A stretch of 64,000 bases of DNA, from positions 248,001-312,000 of the forward strand of contig JAQMWT010000330.1 in assembly GCA_029834535.1 (NCBI GenBank), read 5' to 3'. Both the position numbers and the translations under genes were made by a program. Positions 55,401 to 64,000 of this stretch are shown here, in pieces; the first letter of the stretch is position 1; every line of letters starts with the position of its first letter. This stretch comes from Chrysophaeum taylorii (lineage: Eukaryota > Sar > Pelagophyceae > Pelagomonadales > Pelagomonadaceae). The notes beneath the pieces were generated by a model. It was not told the origin of the DNA. It made no database searches and was given only the letters and a program-made list of their open reading frames with translations.

Positions 55401-57637
55401 TCGTCGTCGTCGTCTCGCCAATAACGTCTGCATCTGGGGCATCTTGTAGGGGACGCGCGGATTCACAGGCCTCGATCGAATACCGGGGAAATAAACCGCA
55501 CGTCAATGAAGACAACACCGAGGAAGACATCGAGGCTCGCCCAGAAAATAAACCGCCACTGATTGATGTCAAAAAGGAAACGCGCGTTGTCTGCGAGGAG
55601 GGTACCCTGCTCGAAGAGTCGAACACGACTTGGAGCTCGCCAGCGTGGAGCGCTTCGCGGGTAGCGCGGCGCCGAATCTTGCCACTCGTGGTTTTTGGAA
55701 TCGTACGCTCGCGGATGACCACGATGCGACGGGGGCGAATGCCGACTTCGAGTGCGATGGCGGTACTGGCAGCATTTGCAATAGCCGCGGCATCGTGGTT
55801 GTGCGACGCACGAATTTCGAGCACGACGACAAGGGCTTCCTCGTGTCCAGTTTCGGTAGCGAACGCGGCGATGCACCCCTGGCGAATCGCCTCGGAGGAC
55901 GAGCCTGCTGCGATTTCGATATCGTCAGCGTAACAGTTGGTGCCGCCGATAATAATAAGGTCCTTCAATCTTGCTTGGATACGTAGACATTTATCGTGGA
56001 CGTCGATAAACCCAAGGTCCCCGGTGCGCAGGTACGTGCGTCCATCGTCGGGATCGATTCGCGCTCGAAACGTAGCTTCTGATATCTCTGGCTTCTTCCA
56101 ATACCCCTGGGCGACCGATGGCGACGACAAAAAGATCTCTCCGGTCTCACCGTCACCCACTTGGCGACGCGTGTCCGGGTCAACAATTTTGAGGTGCGAG
56201 CACGCGCAAGTCTCTGGCGATCCGCAACCGACGCTTCCATCCGATGATGACGTCATTATGCCATAGCGCACGCAGACGCCCACGACGTGTTCCGCGAGCC
56301 CGTACGCGGGACAAATCGTCGCACGGAAAGAGAACGGTTCCAGCACTTCCCGCAACTCGACGTACGTCGACTCGCGAACGCGCTCGGCAGCCGTCATGCA
56401 AAAAAACATCGACGAGAGATCCCACGAAGGCGGCGTCACGCGAGTGCGCACTCGTTTTGTCAGCAATCGATAGCCAAAGTCCTGAAAGGCGCATCAATAG
56501 GAGCAAGAACAGCAACGGACCGGCGAGACTAGACCAGTCGCCTCAAACGTTGAGGCCACGTCGAGCCAGATTGTTGGGGTCGACAGGAATGTGCTGTGGT
56601 GATAACAGAGCGTTCAAAGACACCAAACAGCGGCACGCACAGTGGGGACATGTAGACAGCTCTGTCTGCATGGCAGAATCTCGCGATATGCGCATAAATC
56701 AGCCTTGAGGAAGGGAGCGGCAGGTGCGGGCGGGCGAGAAACAATATTCATAGTTTCGCACCCGAGGTCGTGATACTGCGGCAACCTAAGAGGAGAGCAG
56801 ACCTTGGGGCCGTTACCTTTCGAGTCCTCACCAGCTAACGATCGTTGGCCGGTCTTCGTTGCGGAAGCCTAACTGATTAAGGCCATCGACGTCGAACGGG
56901 ATGATAATTTCATTGACCTGGCGGGCGCGTTCGTCGAAGAATTTCACCTTGCCCGACGAAACGACGCTGGAGGGAGACGTTGTGCCAGACGTTGCCATGC
57001 GTGAGCATGACACCCTTCGGATCGCCCGTGGAGCCCGAGGTGAACTGCGCGCGTTGCGTAAATTAACGTCCACAACCCACACACGCGCCTGCAAAAATGC
57101 CAAGTCAGTCGTCGACGCTTGATCGAGCGCGGGTTGGTCCAGAGACGGTGGCAAGCCAAGGCTCTGGATGTTAAGCCACTCTAGCTCGGGCGGCCACGTA
57201 TGTAAGAGACCCTTGGTGGTGCGGAGCAATGTCACAGCGTTGTCGGTGACGCACAGCCGCGCCGCGCAGTCGTTGCGGATGAGCTCGAGCTTCTCGATCG
57301 CCCGCCGCAACTTTGTCGGATCGGGCGGGTATACTGGGACCGCGACTACACGGATCCGGAGACACGCCCAGAACGTTATGTAAAACCGCAGCCCAGGCTC
57401 GAAGCACAGCAGAACGTTGTCGCCGACCGCGGAGGCGTTTAGGATCAACGCGCCATATTTCTCCGTGCGACCCCACAGCTCGCCAAACGTCAACACTTCG
57501 TCCTCTTGGCCTCTTCCATCGATCCAAGAAAGAAATGGCTCGTCACATTTCGTAGTCGCGACCGTCGACGCGTGCTGGAGCAAAGTGGGGGCCGCGCTGA
57601 ATGGATCCAGCCAGCATGATTTGTGGTCCTCAGACAT
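52420..57637 (-). CDS. FAAL-type adenylation, carrier and Pls/PosA-like hexapeptide membrane protein, copy 2
   Basis: About 1617 residues with the same eight-exon plan: 57637-57089, 57044-56979, 56917-56832, 56785-56762, 56703-56641, 56593-56521, 56481-53839, 53769-52420. All the FAAL motifs, the carrier site and the hexapeptide blocks of copy 1 are present, and exon 7 and exon 8 have the same lengths as in copy 1. It begins MSEDHKSCWLDPF, different from copy 1 over about the first dozen residues. Residues in the adenylation core differ (for example FFCMTAAERVRE against [12 protein letters not shown], and PAYGLAEH against AAYGLAEH), while the carrier and membrane parts are almost unchanged. 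Both copies look intact, so both may be expressed with different acyl preference. Confidence 0.8.
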
Positions 57638-57841
57638 CTTTCGGCGAAGCTTCGCCGCCTACTTTCACGTCAAGTATGAGAAGTTCAAAGCTTGTTGCTC
57701 GTCCTACTACTAGAATCTTTGGATTCCTGTTTTCGCCGAATCTGCTCGGCTCCTAGGTGTATTAATAAGAAGGGGCTAACGCTGGGGCTGTTGATGGGGG
57801 CTATTAATTCCTCAACCTTTGCTCAAACACGAGTATGCACG
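57638..57841. promoter_or_regulatory. 5' flank of FAAL copy 2
   Basis: Presumed promoter region, unrelated to the 5' flank of copy 1. No element recognised. Confidence 0.35.
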
Positions 57842-58165
57842 CGTTGCGGCGGCGCGGTAGCACGACGCTGTCTACTATAGACGGACGGACGACGGACAGA
57901 CGAACGGTCGGACGGACGGCCGTTCCATTTCGTAGTAATGCGGCCGCGCGGTAGCACGACGTTGTCGGTCGGACATACGGCCAGTCCATTTCGTAGTGTT
58001 GCGGCCGCGCGGTAGCGCCGTCGCGCCCGCTCGCGGTCCTTTTCGTAGTGTTGCGACTGTCCGGTAGCACGACGCTCTCGTGCTTGGTCGCGTTGCTTTT
58101 CCTCGTGTTGCGGCCGCGCGGTAGCACGACGCTGTCGCGCTCGCTGGCGCTCCTTTTCCTAGTCT
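57842..58165. repeat. Imperfect minisatellite, about five units of 60-75 bp
   Basis: Each unit contains GCGGTAGCACGACG followed within 40-60 bp by a CC(A/T)TTTCGTAGT-like end. A minus-strand frame through it repeats SVVLPRGRNT-like words, probably a by-product of the repeat. Confidence 0.8.
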
Positions 58166-58675
58166 TACGAAGTTGGAACTTGCTCAAAGATGCTACTTAA
58201 CGGCTCAGACATGCAGATTTAACGGATCGCAGCATATCTGACATTTTAAGATTTTGTGTACTTTATACTGATTTTGAGATTCTAAACGTCTAACCGCATA
58301 TCTTTGTAGGCGGACGGATTGTTCGATTCTAGCAGTTGATTCCATCAAACAGGATTTCGCGGTGTATTGAAGTGTACTGCATGGGCGGCGCGAGAGAGAT
58401 CAAGAGCGTATCGTAGAGGAGCACCTCGACACCACGAGGCAGGCGGCTCTATGATATCATCCGGCTCTTCGACATCATCCCGGTATTGACTTTCTGGCCC
58501 AATGAAAGGAAGTGCTGCGCGGTAACTGGGGGGGCCATGGGCGCACTCAGGGGCGCCCCCAGTTGAATGATCGAGCGACAACGTCCCGCACCAACGAACG
58601 GGTCCCTAGTCAACAGTACTATGTCCGTTGGCCAGTAAACCTTACTACTAATTTCTAATTGGGAGATGTTCGTTT
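58166..58675. other. Intergenic, no gene seen
   Basis: No supported gene. A short minus frame at 58,345-58,581 is open but unassigned. Confidence 0.4.
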
Positions 58676-58795
58676 GTATGTCTGTTTGTCTGTCTTTAAA
58701 AGGTCGACTGCTAAGACGGGGAGGGGTGTTTGGATGTGCGTGGTTTTGTGGGGTAGGAGGGATGTGCCTGACGGGCGTAGATAGGTATATGGGAC
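58676..58795. repeat. Reverse-complement copy of the 5.6-kb dispersed repeat
   Basis: Matches 5,590-5,740 in inverse orientation, including the AAAGGTCGACTGCTAAG module and GGCGTAGATAGGTATATGGG. Confidence 0.75.
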
Positions 58796-58798
58796 CTA

Positions 58799-59203
58799 GT
58801 CGGGGTCATCGCCGAGCCGCGGGGCAGGCGAAGAGAGGACGGGCCCCGCCCGTAGGTCGTACGCATGCTGCCGCCGGACGTATGTGCGACGAAGGGTGAC
58901 GTCCTGCTGGGATCGGGCGGCCTGGGTGGGGCTCCCCGAGGCGGCGACATGGGTGAGGGCGGTGAGGGCACAGCGCGCCCGGCCCAATGCGTTGGCGATC
59001 CCCCACTCACGGTAGATGCGGCGAGTTTGGGCCGCCTTGGCCTCTGTGAAGTTGGCGCAGCTTTCCACCCAGGTTCGCGCAGCGATGCGCTCTGCGCATG
59101 TTTTGGCAAGGGCGTGGCATGCCGCGCTGGCCTCACCGAAGGCACCAAAAACGAGGCCGGCGACGGTGCCGTAGCTACGTAGCGGCTGTTCGACAGGGCC
59201 CAA
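58799..59203 (-). pseudogene. Repeated ORF fragment, copy 2 (probably retroelement-derived)
   Basis: A clean minus-strand frame of 135 codons from 59203, with LVFGAFGEASAACHAL near the start and RIYREWGIANALGRARCAL in the middle, ending HAYDLRAGP and GDDPD. The pattern resembles C-terminal parts of ORFs linked to algal retroelements, an impression from memory. The gene lacks an N-terminus. Copy 1 at 51,345-51,760 is more decayed. Confidence 0.45.
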
Positions 59204-59249
59204 GAAGCCAGGCGGTGGTGCTGTACCCGGCTGGGGGATGTCCCTCGAA

Positions 59250-59830
59250 TCTGGGTTTTAGGAGCAAACTAAAAGGTTAGCGAACGTGCGCTGATCAAAG
59301 CAGCATGGATTGGCGGGGGTGAGAGCGTCGAGCTGAAATGAGAGTGGGTGCTGAAATGAGAGTGGGTGTGGGTGTAACAGGGTTTTAGGAGTAAACTCAA
59401 AGGTTAGCGAACGTGCGCTGATCAAAGCACCTTAGATTGGCGGGGGTGAGAGCGTCGAGCTGAAATGAGAGTGGGCGTGGGTGTAAGAGGAACGGCAAGA
59501 AGTTAGCCTAACCGTCCGGGCGCCGCCAGGGACCTGGCGGCCGAGAGACGTAGGGGCCGTTGGCGTTTCTGCGTAACAGGGTTTTAGGAGTAAACTCAAA
59601 GGTTGGCGAACGTGCGCTGATCAAAGCAGCTTAGAAATTCGGGGGTGAGAGCGTCGACCTGAAATGAGAGTGGGTGTGGGTGTAAGGGGGGCGGCAAGGC
59701 GTTAGCCCAACCGTCCGGGCGCCGCCAGGGACCCGGTGGCCGAGAGACGTAGGGGCCGTTGTCTGGGGCTTAGGAGTAAACTCAAAGGCTGCTGGGGTTA
59801 GAGATTGGGACTAGGTGAACTTACTGCGGC
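59250..59830. repeat. Dispersed repeat array, inverted relative to 51 kb
   Basis: Four degenerate units, each with GGAGTAAACTCAAAGGTT(A/G)GCG and a GTGCGCTGATCAAAGCA / TTAGATTGGCGGGGGTGAG part. It ends with a reverse-complemented CAGTAAGTTCACCTAGTCCC unit. Confidence 0.8.
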
Positions 59831-59934
59831 TTCTCCCCACCTTTTCCCACCTCTTCCCCACCTTCCTTATTCTTATTAATCCTTATTAATTCGGGTCGCG
59901 CTTACTGGCTTGCACTTGTTCAAGACTTAAACAA

Positions 59935-62900
59935 ATGACCGCCGAAGCATCCGACTTCGCTGCCGCGGCCGCCGCGATGCTCGCCGACGATGATGATGAT
60001 GTGTCGAACGAGTCTTCGTCGCACGAACTTCAGTCGAGAAAAATAAAGAAAGATAGCGGGCTCCAGCGGGCAGCCAACCTTGCGCTACAGAAAACGCAAC
60101 AGGCGGCGACGCTCAAGGCGGCGGCCGATGCGCTCGCGTACAGTCGGCGAGAAAGGAAGGACGATTCGGGCTTACTCGAGAGGGCTGCGGGCTCGTTCAA
60201 GAAGGATGCCGACGCCAACGAGAAGGCGGCCGAGGTGCGCAGGACCACCGATTCGCTCGAGAACGCGGCCATGGATGTCAAGGCTCGCGGCACCACGGAT
60301 TCGCTCGAGAAAGCGGCAATGGCTGTTAAGGCTCGCAGCACCACGGATTCGCTCGAGAACGCGGCCATGGCTGTCAAGGCTCGCGGCACAACCGATTCGC
60401 TCGAGAACGCGGCCATGGATGTCAAGGCTCGCGGCACCACGGATTCGCTCGAGAAAGCGGCAATGGCTGTTAAGGCTCGCAGCACCACGGATTCGCTCGA
60501 GAACGCGGCCATGGCTGTCAAGGCTCGCGGCACAACCGATTCGCTCGAGAAAGCGGCAATGGCTGTTAAGGCTCGCAGCACCCCGGATTCGCTCGAGAAC
60601 GCGGCCATGGCTATTAAGGATCGCAGCACCACCGATTCGCTCGAGAACGCGGCCGTGCCTGTCAAGGCTCGCAGCACCACGGATTCGCTCGAGAACGCGG
60701 CCGTGGCTGTCAAGGCTCGCTGCACCACGGATTCGCTCGAGAACGCGGCCATGGCTGTCGAGGCTCGCGACACAACCGATTCGCTCCAGAACGCGGCCAT
60801 GGCCGTCGAGGCTCGCGACACAACCGATTCGCTCCAGAACGCGGCTGAGGAGCTCAAAGCTAGCAACGGTGCCGGATTGCTGGAGAAAGCGGCCGAGGCG
60901 CCCATTGCGCGCAACAGTGTCGATTCGCTCCAGAACGCGGCCGAGGCCAACGAGAAAAGGGCCGACGCATGTCTTCTCCCGAAAGCAAAGGCCATCGAGG
61001 AGAAAAGCGCAGAGGAGACACGCGTCGTCGAAAAGGGAACTGTGCCCCTCGCCATTGTTCGGAAGTCTGTGCGCCATCGGTGGTACGAGGGCGACGAGGT
61101 CCAGACGCGGCGCGGCGCGACCTGGACGGACGCAACGGTCGTGCGGGGGGGCGACGAGTACGTCGATGTGAGCGGCGAGGCCAGCGTTCCGATATCTCGG
61201 CTCCGCCCGCGGCCGGCGGTCGTCGCGCGCGCGTGCGCGGCATCGGCCGCGCTGCTGCGTTCGCAAACAAACGAATGCGACAACGCGCGGGAAGCGCTCG
61301 CGAAAATCGGCGCGCGGGTCGACGAGAGGCGGGGAACGGCGCGTATCCGCGTCGAGACGCTCACCGTGACTCTCGACGAGCGTGTGAGCTTGGACCAGTG
61401 CAGCCCATCGGTGGTGGTCGTGACGTCACCAACAAAGCATTTGCGGGTCGGCGACGAGGTGATCCGAGTCGACGGCGTTTCGCTCGAGGAGCTGGCTTGT
61501 CGGGAAGACATCGACATCAGCGCCGCTGTGCTCGCGGGCCGCGTGCTCATGATTCGGCGTGTCGAGATAGATTGCTTGTCGCGGCGAGAGATTCGCGCGC
61601 TCGAGCAGACGCGAGGAGTACGAGAGACGCCGCGCGGTGGCGAGTCCGACATGGCGGTCGTCGTGGATGCCGTCGCCGCCGCGCTGCATCGCATCAATGC
61701 CGACGGCTCGCCGGATCCCGGCCGCGCGTTCGACGAGGTCCCGCACACGCCCGAGGGCTTGCGCCGGTACTTGGCGTCGCTGTCCTTGGTGCTTTATGCT
61801 CCAGGCTACGGCGCGGGTGGCGAGCGCGACGATGGCGTCGGTCGTCCTGCGGTTCGGCCCATGTCAGCGCGCCAGGCGCACACCCTCGTCGCCCACTTCT
61901 TCGCAGAGGGCGTCTCGGAGAAGGCCTTCACTGACTTCGTGTTCGGGCCGCCGCGCCCGCTCGACGAGCTGCGCGAGCTCGTCGCGTTCGTTGCCGACGG
62001 CAAGCCCGAGTGGCTTTTCGAGCGACTCGACCGCGACGGCAACGGCGTCTTGGGGCGCGCTGAGCTCGCGCACCTTGCTACGCTCGGCCTCCCGCTCCTT
62101 CCCGCCGAGATCGACGCGCTCGTTGCCGCCCTCGACACCGACGGCGACGGCGTCACCGGCCTCCCCGAGCTCCGCGCCTTCTTGGGGCTCGCCGCGCGCG
62201 TCGTTGACGATGCTGCCCACAAGCGCGACGACGCGACGCTCGCCGAGTACATCGCCTACTGCGAGGAGCTCAAAGACGAGAACGCGCGCCTCAGGCGTGC
62301 GGTACGACGAATGCCCTCAACCAAAACAACTTATGGGCACCTCGCGCCACTCGTAACCACAAACACCCGCCACTCGATCAGGAGGCGACCCCCTGCGGTC
62401 GTTGCGATTCCTGTCGCAGAGATCGAGGAGTCTGCGCTTCACGACGACACCGCGTGGCCGCTGCTGGAACGTTGGCTCGGGGGACTCAACAACCTCGTCG
62501 CGATGCGGGCACTCGCCGCCGCCGACGGCGCGTGGCGTGCGTGCAAGGCACGCGCGGCGCTCGCAGCAATCGCGGCCGCCGAGGCCCGCGACGCCGCGCG
62601 GGGGCTCGCCAGTGCCACGGAAATCAAGAAGCTACGCGCCCAGCTCCGCGAGCACGAGGACGCGCGCGCGCGTGCCGAAAGCAACTGCGTGAGCCTCAAG
62701 CTCGCCCTGGAAAGGCACCGCTGTCGGGAGCACGACGCACAACCCCGCGCTGACACTGTCAAACCGCCACGACGACTTCAGAAGCAGGAGGAAGAAGAGT
62801 CTTCTTGCACCACCGCCGCGCTTCTCAAGGCCCGCGCCGCCGACATCGACAATCTTCGCCACCAGCTCTGCCACGTTACCTTGCGTGAACAGGGAGCTAT

Positions 62901-63147
62901 CAAGGCGTGGCGCCAAGCGAGCAAGGGCCGAGATGAACTGCGTTCCGAGCTCCGCGATGTCGAGGTCCGCTACCAGCACCTCATGCGAGAGGCGCAACGT
63001 ACGACCGACCTCGCTCTACAGAGAGCACACTTTTGTGAGACGCAGCTCAAAATGGCACGGGACCGACTCTCGAAGAAGACTGCAGAACGCTCCACCATCG
63101 AGAGACCGACGTCAGCACCCCACCAAAGGCACCGCCGGCTCCGCTGA
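59935..63147 (+). CDS. Repeat-rich EF-hand and coiled-coil protein
   Basis: 1070 residues from the ATG at 59935. Residues 104-343 are 15 tandem 16-residue repeats, consensus TTDSLENAAMAVKARG, predicted to be amphipathic helix. A Tudor-like segment follows (WYEGDEVQTRRGATWTDA, about 382-400), then a PDZ-like stretch (SPTKHLRVGDEVIRVDGVSL, about 498-517). Two EF-hand loops, DRDGNGVLGRAE (699-710) and DTDGDGVTGLPE (734-745), come next; the second has Thr where a hydrophobic residue is usual. The C-terminus (about 770-790 and 885-1050) is coiled coil with conserved-looking heptads. I do not recognise the full architecture. A calcium-responsive scaffold, perhaps cytoskeletal or ciliary, is possible. 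Confidence 0.8.
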   Translation: MTAEASDFAAAAAAMLADDDDDVSNESSSHELQSRKIKKDSGLQRAANLALQKTQQAATLKAAADALAYSRRERKDDSGLLERAAGSFKKDADANEKAAEVRRTTDSLENAAMDVKARGTTDSLEKAAMAVKARSTTDSLENAAMAVKARGTTDSLENAAMDVKARGTTDSLEKAAMAVKARSTTDSLENAAMAVKARGTTDSLEKAAMAVKARSTPDSLENAAMAIKDRSTTDSLENAAVPVKARSTTDSLENAAVAVKARCTTDSLENAAMAVEARDTTDSLQNAAMAVEARDTTDSLQNAAEELKASNGAGLLEKAAEAPIARNSVDSLQNAAEANEKRADACLLPKAKAIEEKSAEETRVVEKGTVPLAIVRKSVRHRWYEGDEVQTRRGATWTDATVVRGGDEYVDVSGEASVPISRLRPRPAVVARACAASAALLRSQTNECDNAREALAKIGARVDERRGTARIRVETLTVTLDERVSLDQCSPSVVVVTSPTKHLRVGDEVIRVDGVSLEELACREDIDISAAVLAGRVLMIRRVEIDCLSRREIRALEQTRGVRETPRGGESDMAVVVDAVAAALHRINADGSPDPGRAFDEVPHTPEGLRRYLASLSLVLYAPGYGAGGERDDGVGRPAVRPMSARQAHTLVAHFFAEGVSEKAFTDFVFGPPRPLDELRELVAFVADGKPEWLFERLDRDGNGVLGRAELAHLATLGLPLLPAEIDALVAALDTDGDGVTGLPELRAFLGLAARVVDDAAHKRDDATLAEYIAYCEELKDENARLRRAVRRMPSTKTTYGHLAPLVTTNTRHSIRRRPPAVVAIPVAEIEESALHDDTAWPLLERWLGGLNNLVAMRALAAADGAWRACKARAALAAIAAAEARDAARGLASATEIKKLRAQLREHEDARARAESNCVSLKLALERHRCREHDAQPRADTVKPPRRLQKQEEEESSCTTAALLKARAADIDNLRHQLCHVTLREQGAIKAWRQASKGRDELRSELRDVEVRYQHLMREAQRTTDLALQRAHFCETQLKMARDRLSKKTAERSTIERPTSAPHQRHRRLR
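60244..60963 (+). repeat. 15 x 48-bp coding minisatellite with higher-order structure
   Basis: Each unit is exactly 48 bp, so length changes keep frame. Units 1-3 and 4-6 are almost identical triplets, a 144-bp higher-order repeat. Units decay towards the 3' end. Confidence 0.9.
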
Positions 63148-63749
63148 TTGGTCAGACTCGATGGCTGCCAAATGTCGGGCGCCGAGCACGGCGAGCTGCC
63201 AGCGGCACGCTCTCCGCGGTCGAAGCAGACGTCGGTGAATGTCGGGGTTTTCGCGGAATTTGATGTCGATCTCGTAGGATCGCGGGGTGGGAGCCAGTCG
63301 AGCCTCCGGGAGTACCATTGTAAGAATTGCGCTTCGAGGTCTCCTTCCGAGGAATTTTAGCGGCTACGACGTATACATTTTCGGTCGGTCGTCGCGCGTC
63401 GCACGTACACGCGTCACAATCTCGCGCGACCGCCGAGAATTGCCGCGAGATCTCCACGTGTCCTGTTCATTGGCGCGATGCGCTTCGCAGTGGGAGCAAA
63501 CAAACAAACACGGCGCGGGCAGCAAATGTCGCGCCGTTTGTGCACGACAAAGCGCAGCGGTACCCAAGACAAGGAGTCGCCGCGGCTAGCTTGTTGTTGT
63601 CGAGCAGCAGGGTCTGCACGACGACTTGTTCGGTGCATCCGACGTCACCATGTTCCGGTCGGAAGACCCTAGGTACCGGTAACACATAGGCACTACGAGC
63701 ATACACCTGTACATTGGCCATCGGAAAAACTCAGCGGTGGGAAAACACT
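63148..63749. other. Intergenic, no gene seen
   Basis: 602 bp without a supported coding frame or repeat. Confidence 0.45.
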
Positions 63750-64000
63750 ATGCGGCACGTCGCAACGGTGGTGGTGGCCACCATCCTTGCGTTGTGCGCG
63801 GCGGGCCCGCGGAACGCCTCTACTGCTACGTCTTCTGATGGCTCGGTCGCCGCGCCGCGCGTTGTCTCGTTCCAATCGATCCGCCATCCCAGGAACACCC
63901 GCCGCGACACGCCGTCGTCGATGGTGCTTGAGGGTATATTCGTCCGCGACGTCACGATGCCTCGGAGCGAAGGTGTCCCGAAATTTGGGAGCTTGATCTA
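63750..64000 (+). CDS. 5' end of a secreted or membrane protein, cut by window end
   Basis: An open frame from the ATG at 63750 runs off the window (83 codons visible). It begins MRHVATVVVATILALCAAG, a good signal peptide with probable cleavage near residue 19, then a Ser/Thr-rich stretch with one N-glycosylation motif (NAS). Too little is visible to name a family. Confidence 0.5.
   Translation, partial: MRHVATVVVATILALCAAGPRNASTATSSDGSVAAPRVVSFQSIRHPRNTRRDTPSSMVLEGIFVRDVTMPRSEGVPKFGSLI

Noticed and set aside
60244-60963. CRISPR-like regular repeats
   Set aside because: 48-bp units are contiguous and coding, with no spacers; the genome is eukaryotic.
60030-61748. 572-codon minus-strand open frame
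   Set aside because: Opposite strand of the 48-bp repeat gene; the repeat keeps all frames open.

Overview
This 64 kb window is nuclear DNA of a eukaryotic microbe, most likely a GC-rich microalga of the stramenopile type; that placement is an inference from gene content and style, not from a marker. Signs of a eukaryote are ATM and RAD50, spliced genes with very small GT-AG introns (about 38 to 112 nt), organelle-targeted tryptophanyl-tRNA synthetase, a mitochondrial carrier, EF-hand proteins and abundant trinucleotide and tetranucleotide repeats. Exons are GC-rich, so long antisense shadow frames are common.

Layout. 0-3.2 kb: a GPR180/TMEM145-like membrane protein and a histidine-kinase-like/receiver protein. 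3.2-6.7 kb: transposon debris (three Pif1/Helitron-type helicase remnants, a 255-bp TIR element, tandem repeats). 6.7-26.2 kb: a gene-dense block with an NAD(P)-binding epimerase-like protein, WARS2-type TrpRS, a divergently transcribed ATM/Tel1 kinase, a P-loop GTPase, and a giant protein with a SecA-like motor that may be one gene with the GTPase. 26.8-35.7 kb: tyrosinase, an EF-hand membrane protein, RAD50 and a small zinc-ribbon protein. 35.7-39.8 kb: a 2.5-kb TIR element (MULE-like) and unassigned sequence. 39.8-42.0 kb: a TPR plus DNAJC8-type J-domain fusion, 19 bp from a divergent mitochondrial carrier. 44.0-57.6 kb: two tandem copies of an intron-rich gene combining a fatty-acyl-AMP-ligase-like adenylation domain, a carrier domain and a membrane/hexapeptide-repeat region like the bacterial Pls/PosA terminal module. 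They are separated and followed by repeats. 59.9-63.1 kb: a repeat-rich EF-hand coiled-coil protein. 63.75 kb to the end: the start of a secreted or membrane protein.

How genes relate. ATM and RAD50 act in the same double-strand-break signalling pathway and lie 13 kb apart, which may be chance. The most interesting loci are (i) the tandem FAAL-carrier-hexapeptide genes, whose copies are nearly identical except for about 1 kb covering the core of the adenylation domain, and (ii) the GTPase plus SecA-like motor, a eukaryotic protein that keeps recognisable SecA ATPase motifs but not the usual chloroplast SecA layout. Exon boundaries given here were deduced by eye from reading frame, splice signals and family motifs; transcripts would settle them. 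I saw no rRNA, tRNA or CRISPR array.
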